Shown: one piece after another, positions 26,204 through 34,680 of the stretch
How positions within the stretch are numbered: position 1 is the stretch's first letter
Layout of the letters: every line of letters starts with the position of its first letter
Assembly: GCF_009760925.1 (NCBI RefSeq)
Contig: NZ_VRLV01000024.1
Coordinates: 1-64,000, forward strand
Length of the DNA: 64,000 nt
Source: Nonomuraea typhae
GTDB lineage: Bacteria; Actinomycetota; Actinomycetes; Streptosporangiales; Streptosporangiaceae
Direction of reading: 5' to 3'
The notes under the pieces: model-generated
What the model saw: the letters and a program-made list of their open reading frames with translations, nothing else
What the model was told of the DNA's origin: nothing
Databases searched by the model: none
Position numbers and translations under genes: made by a program

Positions 26204-26729
26204 GCCCCACCTCCCCCCTCAGTCTGGCCAGCCCGCGGTGGGTGCTGGACTTGACGGTGCCGACGGGCCAGTCGAGCACCTGGGCGGTCTCCGCTTCCGA
26301 CAGCTGTAAGAAGTACCGGCAGACCACGGCCTGACGTTCCCGATCAGGCAGCTTGCGCACTGCCTCCAGCAGGCGGGCCCTGCGGTCGGCGGCGACAGCC
26401 GTACCCTCCGGGTCGTCCGGCGCGGCCGCGTCGGCGCTCGTGCTCGCCCGCAACGCCAGCTCCGAGCGGCGCCCGCGGGAGCGGGTGAGGTTGTGCGTCT
26501 CGTTGGCGACGATGCGCAGCAGCCACGGCCGGAACGGGGCGTCCTTGCGGAAGGATCCCAGGTGCCGGTACGCCTTGACGAAAGCCTCTTGGACGACGTC
26601 CTCGGCCTCGTCACCGGCCCCGAGCATGGCCGCGGTGCGGTGGGCGAGCGCGCTGTAGCGGGCGACCAGCACCTCGTAGGCGGACAGGTCGCCGGACAGG
26701 GAGCGGGCTATCGCCTCGTCGTCGTCCAT
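26190..26729 (-). CDS. ECF sigma-70 factor
   Basis: A 179-residue ECF sigma factor beginning MDDDEAIARSLSGDLSAYEVLVARY, with AEDVVQEAFVKAYRHLGSFR (region 2), RPWLLRIVANETHNLTRSRGRR, and VCRYFLQLSEAETAQVLDWPVGTVKSSTHRGL (region 4). No strong ribosome-binding site precedes ATG 26729; an in-frame GTG lies 18 bases earlier. The downstream overlapping gene encodes the probable anti-sigma factor. Divergent from the methyltransferase gene. Confidence 0.92.
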   Translation of the reverse strand: MDDDEAIARSLSGDLSAYEVLVARYSALAHRTAAMLGAGDEAEDVVQEAFVKAYRHLGSFRKDAPFRPWLLRIVANETHNLTRSRGRRSELALRASTSADAAAPDDPEGTAVAADRRARLLEAVRKLPDRERQAVVCRYFLQLSEAETAQVLDWPVGTVKSSTHRGLARLRGEVGRDLA

Positions 26730-26840
26730 GGGTGAGACAGATTCCACCGCATGCGCCCCCGCAGCGGAAGAGGTGAACCGCACCGTTGGCCGGGCACTAG
26801 ACTCGGGCAGATCCGTAGCCCCTTGAAGGAACAAGGACTC

Positions 26841-27578
26841 ATGTCTTCTGGGTATGACCGTGTAGTACAACCGGCGGCCGGTGACGAGGCCCTGGAGAAC
26901 CATCTGGGCGGCGACGAGGCCAAGAACTACCGGCAGTACGAGTTCGACATGGTCGCCCCGCACGTGGGCCGGTCGATGCTCGAGATCGGCTCGGGGCTCG
27001 GGCACTTCGCCGAGCAGTTCCTGCCGCGGCTGGAGCGGCTCGTGGTCAGCGACTTCGACCCCTACTGCTGCGACCAGCTCAACAAGCGCTTCGCCGACAA
27101 CGCCGACATCGAGGTGCTGCACTTCGCGCTGCCCGACCCGGTGCCGATGGAGGGCCAGGTCGACACCGTCGTCCTCATGAACGTGCTGGAGCACATCGAG
27201 GAGGACGCCGAGGCGCTGCGGTCCCTGGCCAAGGTGACCAAGCCCGGCGGCCGGATCATCATCTGGGTTCCCGGCTACATGCAGCTCTACGGAGACTTCG
27301 ACCGCAAGGTCGGCCACGTGCAGCGCTACACGCCCAAGACGCTGACCAGGACGGTCATGCGCGCCGGCCTGGACATCGACGTCTGCAAGCCGATCAACTT
27401 CCTCGGCGGCATCGCCTGGTGGGCGGCCGTGCGCAGGGGCGGCGTGGGCTACCCGGACCCGCGGCTGGTCAAGATCTACGACCGGACCGTGGTCCCGACC
27501 ACCCGCTTTCTCGAGCGTTTCATCCGGCCCCCGTTCGGCCAGACCGTCTTCTGCGTCGCCCGCGTGCCGCAGTCCTGA
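26841..27578 (+). CDS. Class I SAM-dependent methyltransferase
   Basis: A 245-residue Rossmann-fold methyltransferase: motif I MLEIGSGLGHFAEQFL (about 47-62), acidic loop VVSDFDPYCCDQL, VVLMNVLEHIEED (motif IV region) and KPGGRIIIWVPG. The later VGHVQRYTPKTLTRTVMRAGL segment is typical of the UbiG/UbiE-like group that often modifies glycolipids or small metabolites. Start ATG 26841 with AAGGA upstream. Substrate not predictable; a bidirectional terminator follows. Confidence 0.88.
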   Translation: MSSGYDRVVQPAAGDEALENHLGGDEAKNYRQYEFDMVAPHVGRSMLEIGSGLGHFAEQFLPRLERLVVSDFDPYCCDQLNKRFADNADIEVLHFALPDPVPMEGQVDTVVLMNVLEHIEEDAEALRSLAKVTKPGGRIIIWVPGYMQLYGDFDRKVGHVQRYTPKTLTRTVMRAGLDIDVCKPINFLGGIAWWAAVRRGGVGYPDPRLVKIYDRTVVPTTRFLERFIRPPFGQTVFCVARVPQS

Positions 27579-27585
27579 GCACGCG

Positions 27586-27618
27586 CTTCGACCGCCGCGG
27601 ATCGCGCGGCGGCCGAAG
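27586..27618. terminator. Bidirectional terminator
   Basis: A 14-base stem (27586-27599 with 27605-27618, one mismatch) and a five-base loop lie between the converging methyltransferase and ABC permease genes, just after one stop and before the other. No T-run. Confidence 0.7.
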
Positions 27619-27625
27619 GGGGCGG

Positions 27626-28474
27626 CTACTTGATCGAGCCGGCGGTGAGGCCGCCGACCACCTTGCGCTCGATGAGCGCGAACAGGATGATCACCGGGAT
27701 GGTGGCGATCACCGAGCCGGCGAACAAGCCCTGCCAGTCGACCGAGTACTGACCCATGTAGGAGTGCAGCGCCACGGGCAGCGGCTGGTTGCCCGGGCTG
27801 GTGGCCAGGGTCAGGGCGACGACGAACTCGTTCCACGCGGCGATGAACGTGAAGATCAGCGCGGTGATCACGCCCGGCATGGCCAGCGGGAGCGTGATAC
27901 GGAACAACGCGCCCATCCGCCCGTTGCCGTCGATGAAGGCGGCCTCTTCCAGCTCACGCGGGATGCTGGAGAAGTAGGCGTTGAGGATCCAGACTGCGAA
28001 GGCCAGGTTGAAGCCGCCGTTGACCAGGATCAGCGCCCACACCGAGTCCACCAGGCCGAACTGGAAGAACTCCCGGTAGATGCCCACGACCATCGAGGTC
28101 GGCTGGAACATCTGCGTGATCAGCACCAGGATCAGGAAGAACGTGCGGCCCCTGAAGTTGTGCCGCGAGGTGTAGTACGCCGCCGGCAAGGCGACGATCA
28201 GCACCAGCAGCGTCGAGCCGACCGCCACCTGAAGCGAGATCAGCAGGTTGTCGGCCAGCCCGCCTTCCCAGAAGCCCAGGATGGCGGAGAAGTCCCAGGT
28301 GTCGGGGAACCATTGCGCGACCCGCAGCTCCTCCTGGGGCCGCAGCGCGATCAGCACCATGACCAGGTACGGGAACAGGAAGACGAACCCGATCAGGTAG
28401 GCGACGGCCGCGATGACCGTCGTCTTGACCCTGGGCATCGTGCGCGGGCGGCGCGCCCTGACGTGCGTGCTCAC
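27626..28474 (-). CDS. Sugar ABC transporter permease (MalG type)
   Basis: A 282-residue carbohydrate-uptake (CUT1) permease with six membrane helices. The EAA loop EEAAFIDGNGRMGALFRITL contacts the ATPase. It ends in the EKKVVGGLTAGSIK-like tail typical of MalG (here LIERKVVGGLTAGSIK). It is the last gene of a binding-protein/MalF/MalG operon that lacks its own ATPase, so it probably uses a shared MsiK-type ATPase encoded elsewhere. The GTG start is directly adjacent to the stop of the MalF-type gene. Confidence 0.93.
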   Translation of the reverse strand: MSTHVRARRPRTMPRVKTTVIAAVAYLIGFVFLFPYLVMVLIALRPQEELRVAQWFPDTWDFSAILGFWEGGLADNLLISLQVAVGSTLLVLIVALPAAYYTSRHNFRGRTFFLILVLITQMFQPTSMVVGIYREFFQFGLVDSVWALILVNGGFNLAFAVWILNAYFSSIPRELEEAAFIDGNGRMGALFRITLPLAMPGVITALIFTFIAAWNEFVVALTLATSPGNQPLPVALHSYMGQYSVDWQGLFAGSVIATIPVIILFALIERKVVGGLTAGSIK

Positions 28475-29395
28475 CTACGCCACCTCCCTGTTCCAGCGCG
28501 AGACCCGCAGGAAGATGATGGTCAGCACGATGACCATGCCGAAGTTCACCACCGACATCGCCGCCGACTGCCCGATGTTGGAGCCCTTGAGGATGTACAT
28601 GAAGATCGTGGAGGTCGCCGTGTCGTAGCCCGGCTGGCCGCGGGTCATCGCCCAGATGATCGGGAAGCTGTTGAAGACGTTCATGACGTTGATCAGCGCC
28701 GCGACGGTCAGCGCGGGTCGCAGCAGCGGCAGCGTGATCGACCAGTACGTGCGCCACTTGGTGGCGCCGTCCATGCGCGCCGCCTCGTAGATGTCGGCCG
28801 GGATCGTGGCCAGCCCGGCCAGCAGCGCGTACGTGGTGAACGGCACCGAGACGAACACCGCCACGAAGATCAGCCACGGCATCGCGGTGGACGCCTGGCC
28901 GAGCTGGTCGGCGGCCTCGCCGCCCATGGCGGACAGCAGGCCGATCGAGCTGGGCTCGATGCCGAACGCGTTCTTCAGGAAGACACCCAGATCCCGCCGG
29001 ATCAGGTTGATGACCCCGACCTCCGGATCCAGCATCCACTTGAACACGATCGCCGTCATCAGCACCGACGCCGCCCACGGCGCGATCAGCGCCCAGCGGG
29101 CCAGCTTGCGTCCGGGGAACTTCTGGTTGAACAGCTGGGCCAGCAGCAGTGAGATCAGCACGGTGAGCGCGACGACCGCGACCACCCAGATCACGCTGCG
29201 GACCATGATGTCGCCGAAGTCCTTGGCGTTGAAGACCTTCGTGTAGTTGTCGGGGAAGTTCGTCTCCCGGACCACGCCGAACCGGCTGATCTGCAGGAAC
29301 GACGACCGGACCATCTCGATGACCGGCCAGATGACCACCGCGGCGATCAGGAGGACCGCGGGCCCGACCCAGGCGAGCGGTTCCAGCTTCTTCAT
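28475..29395 (-). CDS. Sugar ABC transporter permease (MalF type)
   Basis: A 306-residue permease of the CUT1 family with six helices and the EAA motif YEAARMDGATKWRTYWSITLP near residue 210. It pairs with the MalG-type permease downstream to form the membrane channel. ATG 29395 is placed after GAAAGG; an in-frame GTG six bases earlier is the alternative. It is separated from the binding-protein gene by 60 bases. Confidence 0.93.
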   Translation of the reverse strand: MKKLEPLAWVGPAVLLIAAVVIWPVIEMVRSSFLQISRFGVVRETNFPDNYTKVFNAKDFGDIMVRSVIWVVAVVALTVLISLLLAQLFNQKFPGRKLARWALIAPWAASVLMTAIVFKWMLDPEVGVINLIRRDLGVFLKNAFGIEPSSIGLLSAMGGEAADQLGQASTAMPWLIFVAVFVSVPFTTYALLAGLATIPADIYEAARMDGATKWRTYWSITLPLLRPALTVAALINVMNVFNSFPIIWAMTRGQPGYDTATSTIFMYILKGSNIGQSAAMSVVNFGMVIVLTIIFLRVSRWNREVA

Positions 29396-29455
29396 GCGCA
29401 CCCTTTCACGGAGGTACGGCAGGCGGGCCGCCTGCCGTACGCATCCCTGGACCGA

Positions 29456-30733
29456 TCAGCCTGTCTCGGCGACCTTCTGGAGTTCACCGAGGGTCTTGGC
29501 CGGGTCCTTCACGGCGCCGCCCATGGTCTGCTTGATCTGGGTGTTCACGTCGGACCACTTGGGGTCCTGGAACGGGTAGAAGCTGGCGTTGGGCAGCCCG
29601 TCGAGGAACGGCTTGAGCTTCTCGTCGCCCGACAGCTTCTGGATGCCGCTGGTGGTGACCGGCAGCAGCTTGTACAGCTCCACGATCTTCTCGGCGGCGG
29701 GCCCGGTGTAGAAGAAGTCGAAGAACTTCTTGATCTCCTCCGGGTGCTTGTTCTGGTTGAACGCCATGATCCAGTCCATGACGCCCAGGGTCGTGTTGAG
29801 CGGGCCGGTCTTGCCCGGGATCGCCACGACGCCGTACTTGTCCTTCACCGCGCCCTTGTCGAAGATCGGAATCGACATCGGGCCGCCGTTGGCCATGCCG
29901 ACCTTGCCCGCGGCGAAGTCCTCCCAGACCGTCTTGCGGTCCTTGGTGCCCGGGTTCGGGCTGGTGAGGCCGGCGTCGACCAGGCCCTTGAGGTAGGTGA
30001 AGGTCTCGATGTTGGCCGGGGAGTTGATCGTCCACTTGCCGGAGGCGTCCTTGTAGCCGCCGCCGTTGCCGAGCATCCACAGGAACGACTCGCCCTGCGC
30101 CTCCTCCTGGCCCAGCGGGAGGCCGAAGGGCTGGCTGACGCCGGACTTCTTGAGTTTCTCGGCCGCGGCCTTCAGCTCGTCCCAGGTCTTCGGCGGCTCG
30201 GCGATGCCGGCCTTCTCGAACAGCTCCTTGTTGTAGAACAGGGCGCGGGCCGAGGAGACGAACGGCAGGCCGTAGGCGGCGCCGTCCACCTTGCCGAAGT
30301 CGGCGAACTTGGTCAGCAGGTCCTGCTGGACGTTCGGGGAGACGATCTCCTCGACCTTGTGCAGCAGGCCGTCCTTGACGAAGCCGGAGTAGTCGCCGGT
30401 CTGCAGGATGTCGGGCGCCTGGCCGTTCTGGACCATGGTCGCGACCTGCTTGTCGATGTCATTCCAGTTGATGACGGTGACCTGGACCTTGATGTTCGGG
30501 TTGGCCTGCTCGAACCCGGTGACGACCTCCTTCCAGAAGTTGTCGCCGGAGTTGGCCGCGCCGGGCCCGTCGCCGTAGTCGGCCGCGACCATCTTCAGCG
30601 TGACCTGCCCGGCGGCGGATGCCTTGCCGCTCTCGGCGGGCGTGCCGGTGCCGCCGCCGGAGCCGCCGCAGCTGGACAGGACCAGCATGGAGGCCAGGCC
30701 GAGAGCGGCGCCGCCCACAAGCTTGATGTTCAC
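29456..30733 (-). CDS. Sugar ABC transporter substrate-binding lipoprotein
   Basis: A 425-residue extracellular solute-binding protein (family 1, CUT1). The signal peptide ends in the lipobox LSSC (cysteine near residue 21), followed by a Gly/Ser linker. The mature protein has FEQANPNIKVQVTVINWND, GQAPDILQTGDYSGF, SSARALFYNKELFEKAGI and DFAAGKVGMANGGPM, all typical of oligosaccharide-binding proteins. The GTG at 30733 has AAGGCGG seven bases upstream. The two dre-like palindromes upstream suggest a GlcNAc or chitobiose type sugar under DasR control; the ligand cannot be read from the sequence. Confidence 0.92.
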   Translation of the reverse strand: MNIKLVGGAALGLASMLVLSSCGGSGGGTGTPAESGKASAAGQVTLKMVAADYGDGPGAANSGDNFWKEVVTGFEQANPNIKVQVTVINWNDIDKQVATMVQNGQAPDILQTGDYSGFVKDGLLHKVEEIVSPNVQQDLLTKFADFGKVDGAAYGLPFVSSARALFYNKELFEKAGIAEPPKTWDELKAAAEKLKKSGVSQPFGLPLGQEEAQGESFLWMLGNGGGYKDASGKWTINSPANIETFTYLKGLVDAGLTSPNPGTKDRKTVWEDFAAGKVGMANGGPMSIPIFDKGAVKDKYGVVAIPGKTGPLNTTLGVMDWIMAFNQNKHPEEIKKFFDFFYTGPAAEKIVELYKLLPVTTSGIQKLSGDEKLKPFLDGLPNASFYPFQDPKWSDVNTQIKQTMGGAVKDPAKTLGELQKVAETG

Positions 30734-30808
30734 CGTAGATACCGCCTTCTCGTCGGACGGGTCACGCTGGTCCGTACCAGCCCCGGACCCCGCCCAAAGG
30801 GTTTGGGG

Positions 30809-30832
30809 GTTGTGTGAGTCGCAGCTCACAAC
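30809..30832. promoter_or_regulatory. Inverted repeat upstream of the sugar ABC operon
   Basis: Imperfect palindrome GTTGTGTGAG-N6-CTCACAAC, with perfect inner arms TGTGAG/CTCACA, about 75-100 bases before the binding-protein start. It resembles a CRP-type TGTGA/TCACA element but has an eight-base rather than six-base spacer, so the cognate regulator is uncertain. Confidence 0.4.
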
Positions 30833-30863
30833 GTTGGCGTCAGAGTAAGCCTCTGTTCAGCAG

Positions 30864-30877
30864 CCGGTCTATACCGG
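30864..30877. promoter_or_regulatory. dre-like (DasR-type) operator, variant
   Basis: CCGGTCTATACCGG, a near palindrome with the dre core GGTCTA-ACC. It differs from the DasR consensus ACTGGTCTAGACCACT at one central base and in the flanks. Its centre lies 57 bases from the better site upstream of the same sugar ABC operon. Confidence 0.55.
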
Positions 30878-30920
30878 TAGGTATCGGTTTGAAAACGGCC
30901 AGGCAACCAAATCAGCCAAA

Positions 30921-30934
30921 CCGGTCTAGACCAG
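30921..30934. promoter_or_regulatory. dre (DasR-type) operator
   Basis: CCGGTCTAGACCAG contains the perfect core GGTCTAGACC (30923-30932). Extended to 16 bases it matches 13 of 16 positions of the published DasR consensus ACTGGTCTAGACCACT. It lies 190 bases upstream of the sugar-binding lipoprotein and six bases after the end of the upstream acyl-CoA dehydrogenase gene. DasR represses N-acetylglucosamine/chitobiose uptake genes until GlcN-6-P accumulates. Confidence 0.75.
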
Positions 30935-30939
30935 GACTG

Positions 30940-32802
30940 TCAGGGGATCTTTCTCCGCACGTTCTCCCCGCCCTCGGGCGAGCCGATCCACGGGCCCTCG
31001 ATGGACGGGTCCAGGATGCCCTCCTCCAGGAAGCCGTAGCGGCCCTCCATGACGTACCGCGCCAGCCGTACCTCCTGGGTGTCGTTGTTGTCCCAGAGCA
31101 TGGAGAAGATGGTCTGAATGCGGCGGCTGGCCTGCAGGCAGAACGTGTCGGCCAGTTCCAGCGGGCGGCGGCCGAGGTCGGCGGTGTCCTCGTGGGCCTT
31201 GACGCAGGTGGCGGTGATGGCGAACAACTCGGCGCCGATGTCCACGATCCGGCCCAGGAACGCCTGCTTGTGCTCCAGCCTGCCCTGCCAGCGCGACATG
31301 CCGTAGAAGATCGAGCGGGCCAGCTTCCTGCTGGTCCGCTCCACGTAGCGCAGGTGGCGGGCGAGCGGGCCGAAGTCGGGATAGGAGGCGGGCAGTGTGC
31401 CGGAGCCGGCGACCAGCGTCGGCAGCCACTTGGCGTAGAAGGCGGTCGCACGGCGCAGCGCCTGGGCGCGTTCGTGCCGGGAGGCGTCCGGGTTGATCAG
31501 CTCGCCCGCGGCGCTCAGGTGGGCGTCGACCGCCTCGCGGGTGATGAGCAGCTTCATGATCTCCGAGGAGCCTTCGAAGATGCGGTTGATCCGGGAGTCG
31601 CGCAGCATCTGCTCGGCGGGCACGCCCCGCTCACCCCTCGCCACCAGCGACTCGGCGCTCTCGTAGCCGCGGCCGCCCCTGATCTGGACCAGTTCGTCGA
31701 GGGCGGTGTAGGACAGCTCGGTGGCGTAGAGCTTGGCCAGCGCCGCCTCGATGCGGATGTCGGTGGCGGCCGAGTCGGCCATGCGGGCGGTCAGTTCGCT
31801 GACGGCCTCCAGGGCGTAGGCGGTGCCGGCGATGAAGGCGATCTTCGTGGCCACGGCCTCGTGCTCGCCCACGCTCCTGCCCCACTGGACGCGGGCCGTA
31901 CCCCACTCGCGGGCGATCTTCACGGCCCACTTCGCGTTGCCGGCGCAGGTGGCCGGCAGCGAGAGGCGGCCGGTGTTGAGCGTGGTGAGCGCGATCTTCA
32001 GGCCCTCGCCCTCGCGGCCGATGAGGTTGGCGGCGGGCACCCGCACGTCCGTGAAGGCCGTGACGCCGTTCTCGATTCCGCGCAGGCCCATGAAGGAGTT
32101 GCGCCGCTGCACGGTGATGCCGGGCGCGTCGCCCTCGACGACGAACGCGCTGATCTTCTTTCCGGTGCGTGCCATGACGACGAGCAGGTCGGCGACCACG
32201 CCGTTAGTGGTCCACAGCTTCGTCCCGTTGAGGATGTAGTCGCCGCCGTCCTTGACCGCGGTGGTGGCGAGGCGAGCGGGATCCGACCCCACATCCGGCT
32301 CTGTCAGCAGAAACGCCGATATTTCGCCCTTTGCGCAGCGGGGGAGGAATTTCCGCTTCTGCTCTTCGGTGCCGAACAGCTTCAGCGGTTGCGGCACCCC
32401 GATCGACTGGTGCGCCGAAAGCAACGTGGCCAGCGCCGGGCAGTACGAGCCGACCAGCATGAGCGCCCGGCAGTAGTACAGGTACGGCAGGCCGAGCCCG
32501 CCGTACTCCTCGCCGATCGTGATCCCGAACGCCCCGAGATCCCTGAACCCGTTGATCACCTCGTCGGGCACGACCCCCGTCCGCTCGATGAGCGCCGGAT
32601 CGACCCGCGTATCCAGGAAACGCCGGACGGACCGGACGAACTCCTCCCCGCGTTTGGCCGCGTCTTCGAGGACACCGGGGACCGGATAGACCAGATCCAG
32701 CCGGAAATCCCCGAGGAACAGCTGCTTGGCGAAGCTCGGCCGGGTCCATTCGCTCTCGCGGGCCTGCTCACCGAGCTCTCGTGCCTTGGCATAGTCGCTC
32801 AT
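30940..32802 (-). CDS. Acyl-CoA dehydrogenase, long form
   Basis: A 620-residue acyl-CoA dehydrogenase; the usual length is about 380-400. The core (about 60-430) has GITIGEEYGGLGLPYLYYC, FLLTEPDVGSDPARL (FAD/substrate loop), GTKLWTTNG and YESAESLVARGERGVPAEQMLRDSRINRIFEGSSEIM. In the last motif Glu of FEGSSEIM is the usual catalytic base. A C-terminal extension of about 190 residues resembles the fused helical domain of mitochondrial VLCAD/ACAD9. The ATG at 32802 has GGGGAGGG upstream; the longer frame is rejected. Likely oxidises long-chain acyl-CoAs. Confidence 0.9.
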   Translation of the reverse strand: MSDYAKARELGEQARESEWTRPSFAKQLFLGDFRLDLVYPVPGVLEDAAKRGEEFVRSVRRFLDTRVDPALIERTGVVPDEVINGFRDLGAFGITIGEEYGGLGLPYLYYCRALMLVGSYCPALATLLSAHQSIGVPQPLKLFGTEEQKRKFLPRCAKGEISAFLLTEPDVGSDPARLATTAVKDGGDYILNGTKLWTTNGVVADLLVVMARTGKKISAFVVEGDAPGITVQRRNSFMGLRGIENGVTAFTDVRVPAANLIGREGEGLKIALTTLNTGRLSLPATCAGNAKWAVKIAREWGTARVQWGRSVGEHEAVATKIAFIAGTAYALEAVSELTARMADSAATDIRIEAALAKLYATELSYTALDELVQIRGGRGYESAESLVARGERGVPAEQMLRDSRINRIFEGSSEIMKLLITREAVDAHLSAAGELINPDASRHERAQALRRATAFYAKWLPTLVAGSGTLPASYPDFGPLARHLRYVERTSRKLARSIFYGMSRWQGRLEHKQAFLGRIVDIGAELFAITATCVKAHEDTADLGRRPLELADTFCLQASRRIQTIFSMLWDNNDTQEVRLARYVMEGRYGFLEEGILDPSIEGPWIGSPEGGENVRRKIP

Positions 32803-32939
32803 CTGCGCCCTCCCCACGACGTTACTCGCGAGTCGCGTTCGCCGGAAGGTGCTACCCGCCCCAGCCGTTTCGAGCGACTGCGCGAAAGCCTTTCCCTTGA
32901 GGAACCGCACGTTCCACAAGGCCCCGTAACTTGGTTCCC

Positions 32940-33362
32940 ATGACACAGAACCTGCGCGGATTCGCCACCATCAACTACTGGGCCGACGACGTGGACGCCG
33001 CGGCGAAGTGGTACACGGAGTTCCTCGGCGTCGAGCCGTACTTCTTCCGCCAGGGCCCCGACGGCAAGAACGCCTACATCGAGTTCCGCATCGGCGACTA
33101 CCAGGCCGAACTCGGCATCATCGACAAGCGCTGGCAGCCTGCGGGCGCCGCCGCGGAGCCCGGCGGCGCCGTGATGAACTGGCACGTCGACGACATCCAG
33201 GCCACCTTCGACAGGCTCCTGGAAATGGGCGCGAAGGAGTACATGCCGATCACGCACCGCAGCGAGAGCTTCGTCACCGCCGCCGTCATCGACCCCTTCG
33301 GCAACGTGCTGGGCATCATGTACAACCCGCACTACCTGGAGATCGTGGAGAGCGGCCGATAA
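32940..33362 (+). CDS. VOC-fold (glyoxalase/dioxygenase superfamily) protein
   Basis: A 140-residue single VOC module: FATINYWADDVDAAAKWYTEFLG at the N terminus, NAYIEFRIGDYQAELGI, then MNWHVDDIQATFDRLLEMGAK and AAVIDPFGNVLGIMYNPHY. The paired beta-alpha-beta-beta-beta repeats are clear. Metal-ligand candidates are a Glu in the first half and a His/Glu in the second. Substrate unknown. Divergent from the long acyl-CoA dehydrogenase and convergent with tyrosinase. Confidence 0.85.
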   Translation: MTQNLRGFATINYWADDVDAAAKWYTEFLGVEPYFFRQGPDGKNAYIEFRIGDYQAELGIIDKRWQPAGAAAEPGGAVMNWHVDDIQATFDRLLEMGAKEYMPITHRSESFVTAAVIDPFGNVLGIMYNPHYLEIVESGR

Positions 33363-33466
33363 ATCCGTTGCGGCCACAACGACCGCTCCCCTACTGTCGA
33401 GGCACCAAGAGCCACTACCTGGATGGGTAGTTGAAGCGCCTCCACGCCATGGGCGCGAACACCGCC

Positions 33467-33503
33467 GGCGCCCCGGCCCTGCTTGTCACAGGGCCGGGGC
33501 GCC
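33467..33503. terminator. Bidirectional terminator overlapping the tyrosinase 3' end
   Basis: A perfect 15-base stem (33467-33481 with 33489-33503) and a seven-base loop. The loop contains the tyrosinase stop codon (33486-33488), so the right arm is the last codons of that gene. It separates the converging VOC and tyrosinase genes. Confidence 0.75.
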
Positions 33504-34676
33504 GCCGTAGGTGTACCACTTGCGGTGGTCCAGGAGCTCGCGCGGCGTGATCGTCCACCCCGACTCGCTCCTGAACGGCTCCAACGGCACGTCCAGCAGC
33601 TCCGCCGGCAGGAAATGCGCCGCCGACGGATGCCTGGCCTGCCAGTCGGCCCAGAGCTTGTCCACGAAGCAGTGGTTGAGGAAGAACGCCGGGTCGTTCG
33701 GCGACGAGGCGCCCAGCATGTTGCCGCCCACCCAGACATGCGCACGGTTATGCATCTGCGGGCCGCCCGGCCAGCCCTCGACCAGGTTGCGGAAGCCTTC
33801 GGCCGAGGAGTCGTACGGCGGGCGGTCGTAGACGTCCATCGCCAGCGCCCGGTCGACGACCGAAGGCCCGGAGGGCCGGTCCGCCTGCGCGCCGAACTCG
33901 CGGCGCAGGAAGTTCCTGTCGTCCTCGCTCACGGTGATCGGCCACTGGCCCGTGCGGTACGCGAACGGGCCGTCCATCACCTGCGTGTCCCCCGGGCGGC
34001 CGTTGCCGCCGAGGAAGTCAGGGGTGAACGGCGTCGCGTCCGGGCGCTGCTGGGTGCTCCAGTCCCAGTACGGCAGCGCCGTACCCAATTGGTTCTCGAA
34101 AAGCAGCAAGTAAGCGCGGTGCCAGGCGAGGAACCCGGCGTGCATGTGGGCGTTCCAGCCGTGGTTGTCGAAGGCCCGGCGGTGCACGTCCACGAAGAAG
34201 TCGTAGGCGCCGCTGCGCTTGAGCTCCAGAAAGGCGTTGACCAGCGTCGTGCGCTCCGCGGCGGTCAGGGCGGCGGCGTGCTTGCGCAGCCGGCCCGCGT
34301 TCCGCCCGCCGGCCCGGCCGGCGACGTCGGGGTGGGCGAGCTCCACCGGGGCGAGCGGCCGCGGGTTGACCAGGCGCGCCCCGCGCAGCAGGTGCACCGC
34401 CTCGGTCACCATCGACAGGAGCGTGGGGTGGATGACGTGCTGGTTGAGCGCGCTGCTGAACCCGCCCGGCATGACCATCGCGCGCAGCGGGACGCCGTCG
34501 ATGAACACCGTCTCGTCCAGCACCAGCGCGTGCTCGTCGGTCGGCGGCGGACAGATCTTGACGCTCCTGCCCTTGATGGTCAGCTCGCGGCATTTCCCGC
34601 CGCGTGGCACCGGATCGGCCAGGAACGGCATCGCCAGCGCCATGGCGAGCACTTGCCGCCTACTCGTACCGAACAT
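33486..34676 (-). CDS. Tyrosinase fused to an N-terminal MelC1-like copper-chaperone domain
   Basis: A 396-residue protein. The Tat-type signal TSRRQVLAMALA (residues 4-15) is followed at about 58-108 by a segment matching the MelC1 tyrosinase co-factor: VFIDGVPLRAMVMPGG and LSMVTEAVHLLRGARLVNP. The rest is a type 3 copper tyrosinase. CuA histidines lie in VDVHRRAF and AHMHAGFLAWHRAYLLLFE, and CuB in QMHNRAHVWVGGN and DPAFFLNHCFVDKLWADW. In Streptomyces the MelC1 caddie and MelC2 tyrosinase are separate proteins; here they are one chain. It should oxidise phenols to o-quinones outside the cell. GGGGG lies upstream of the ATG. Confidence 0.9.
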   Translation of the reverse strand: MFGTSRRQVLAMALAMPFLADPVPRGGKCRELTIKGRSVKICPPPTDEHALVLDETVFIDGVPLRAMVMPGGFSSALNQHVIHPTLLSMVTEAVHLLRGARLVNPRPLAPVELAHPDVAGRAGGRNAGRLRKHAAALTAAERTTLVNAFLELKRSGAYDFFVDVHRRAFDNHGWNAHMHAGFLAWHRAYLLLFENQLGTALPYWDWSTQQRPDATPFTPDFLGGNGRPGDTQVMDGPFAYRTGQWPITVSEDDRNFLRREFGAQADRPSGPSVVDRALAMDVYDRPPYDSSAEGFRNLVEGWPGGPQMHNRAHVWVGGNMLGASSPNDPAFFLNHCFVDKLWADWQARHPSAAHFLPAELLDVPLEPFRSESGWTITPRELLDHRKWYTYGGAPAL

Positions 34677-34680
34677 GAAA

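Noticed and set aside
30809..30832. CRP/Cmr operator
   Set aside because: Arms fit TGTGA/TCACA but the spacer is eight rather than six bases; listed only as an unassigned inverted repeat.
30814..32943. A 709-codon plus-strand open frame
   Set aside because: It is a mirror of the acyl-CoA dehydrogenase gene, which has the full family motifs on the minus strand.
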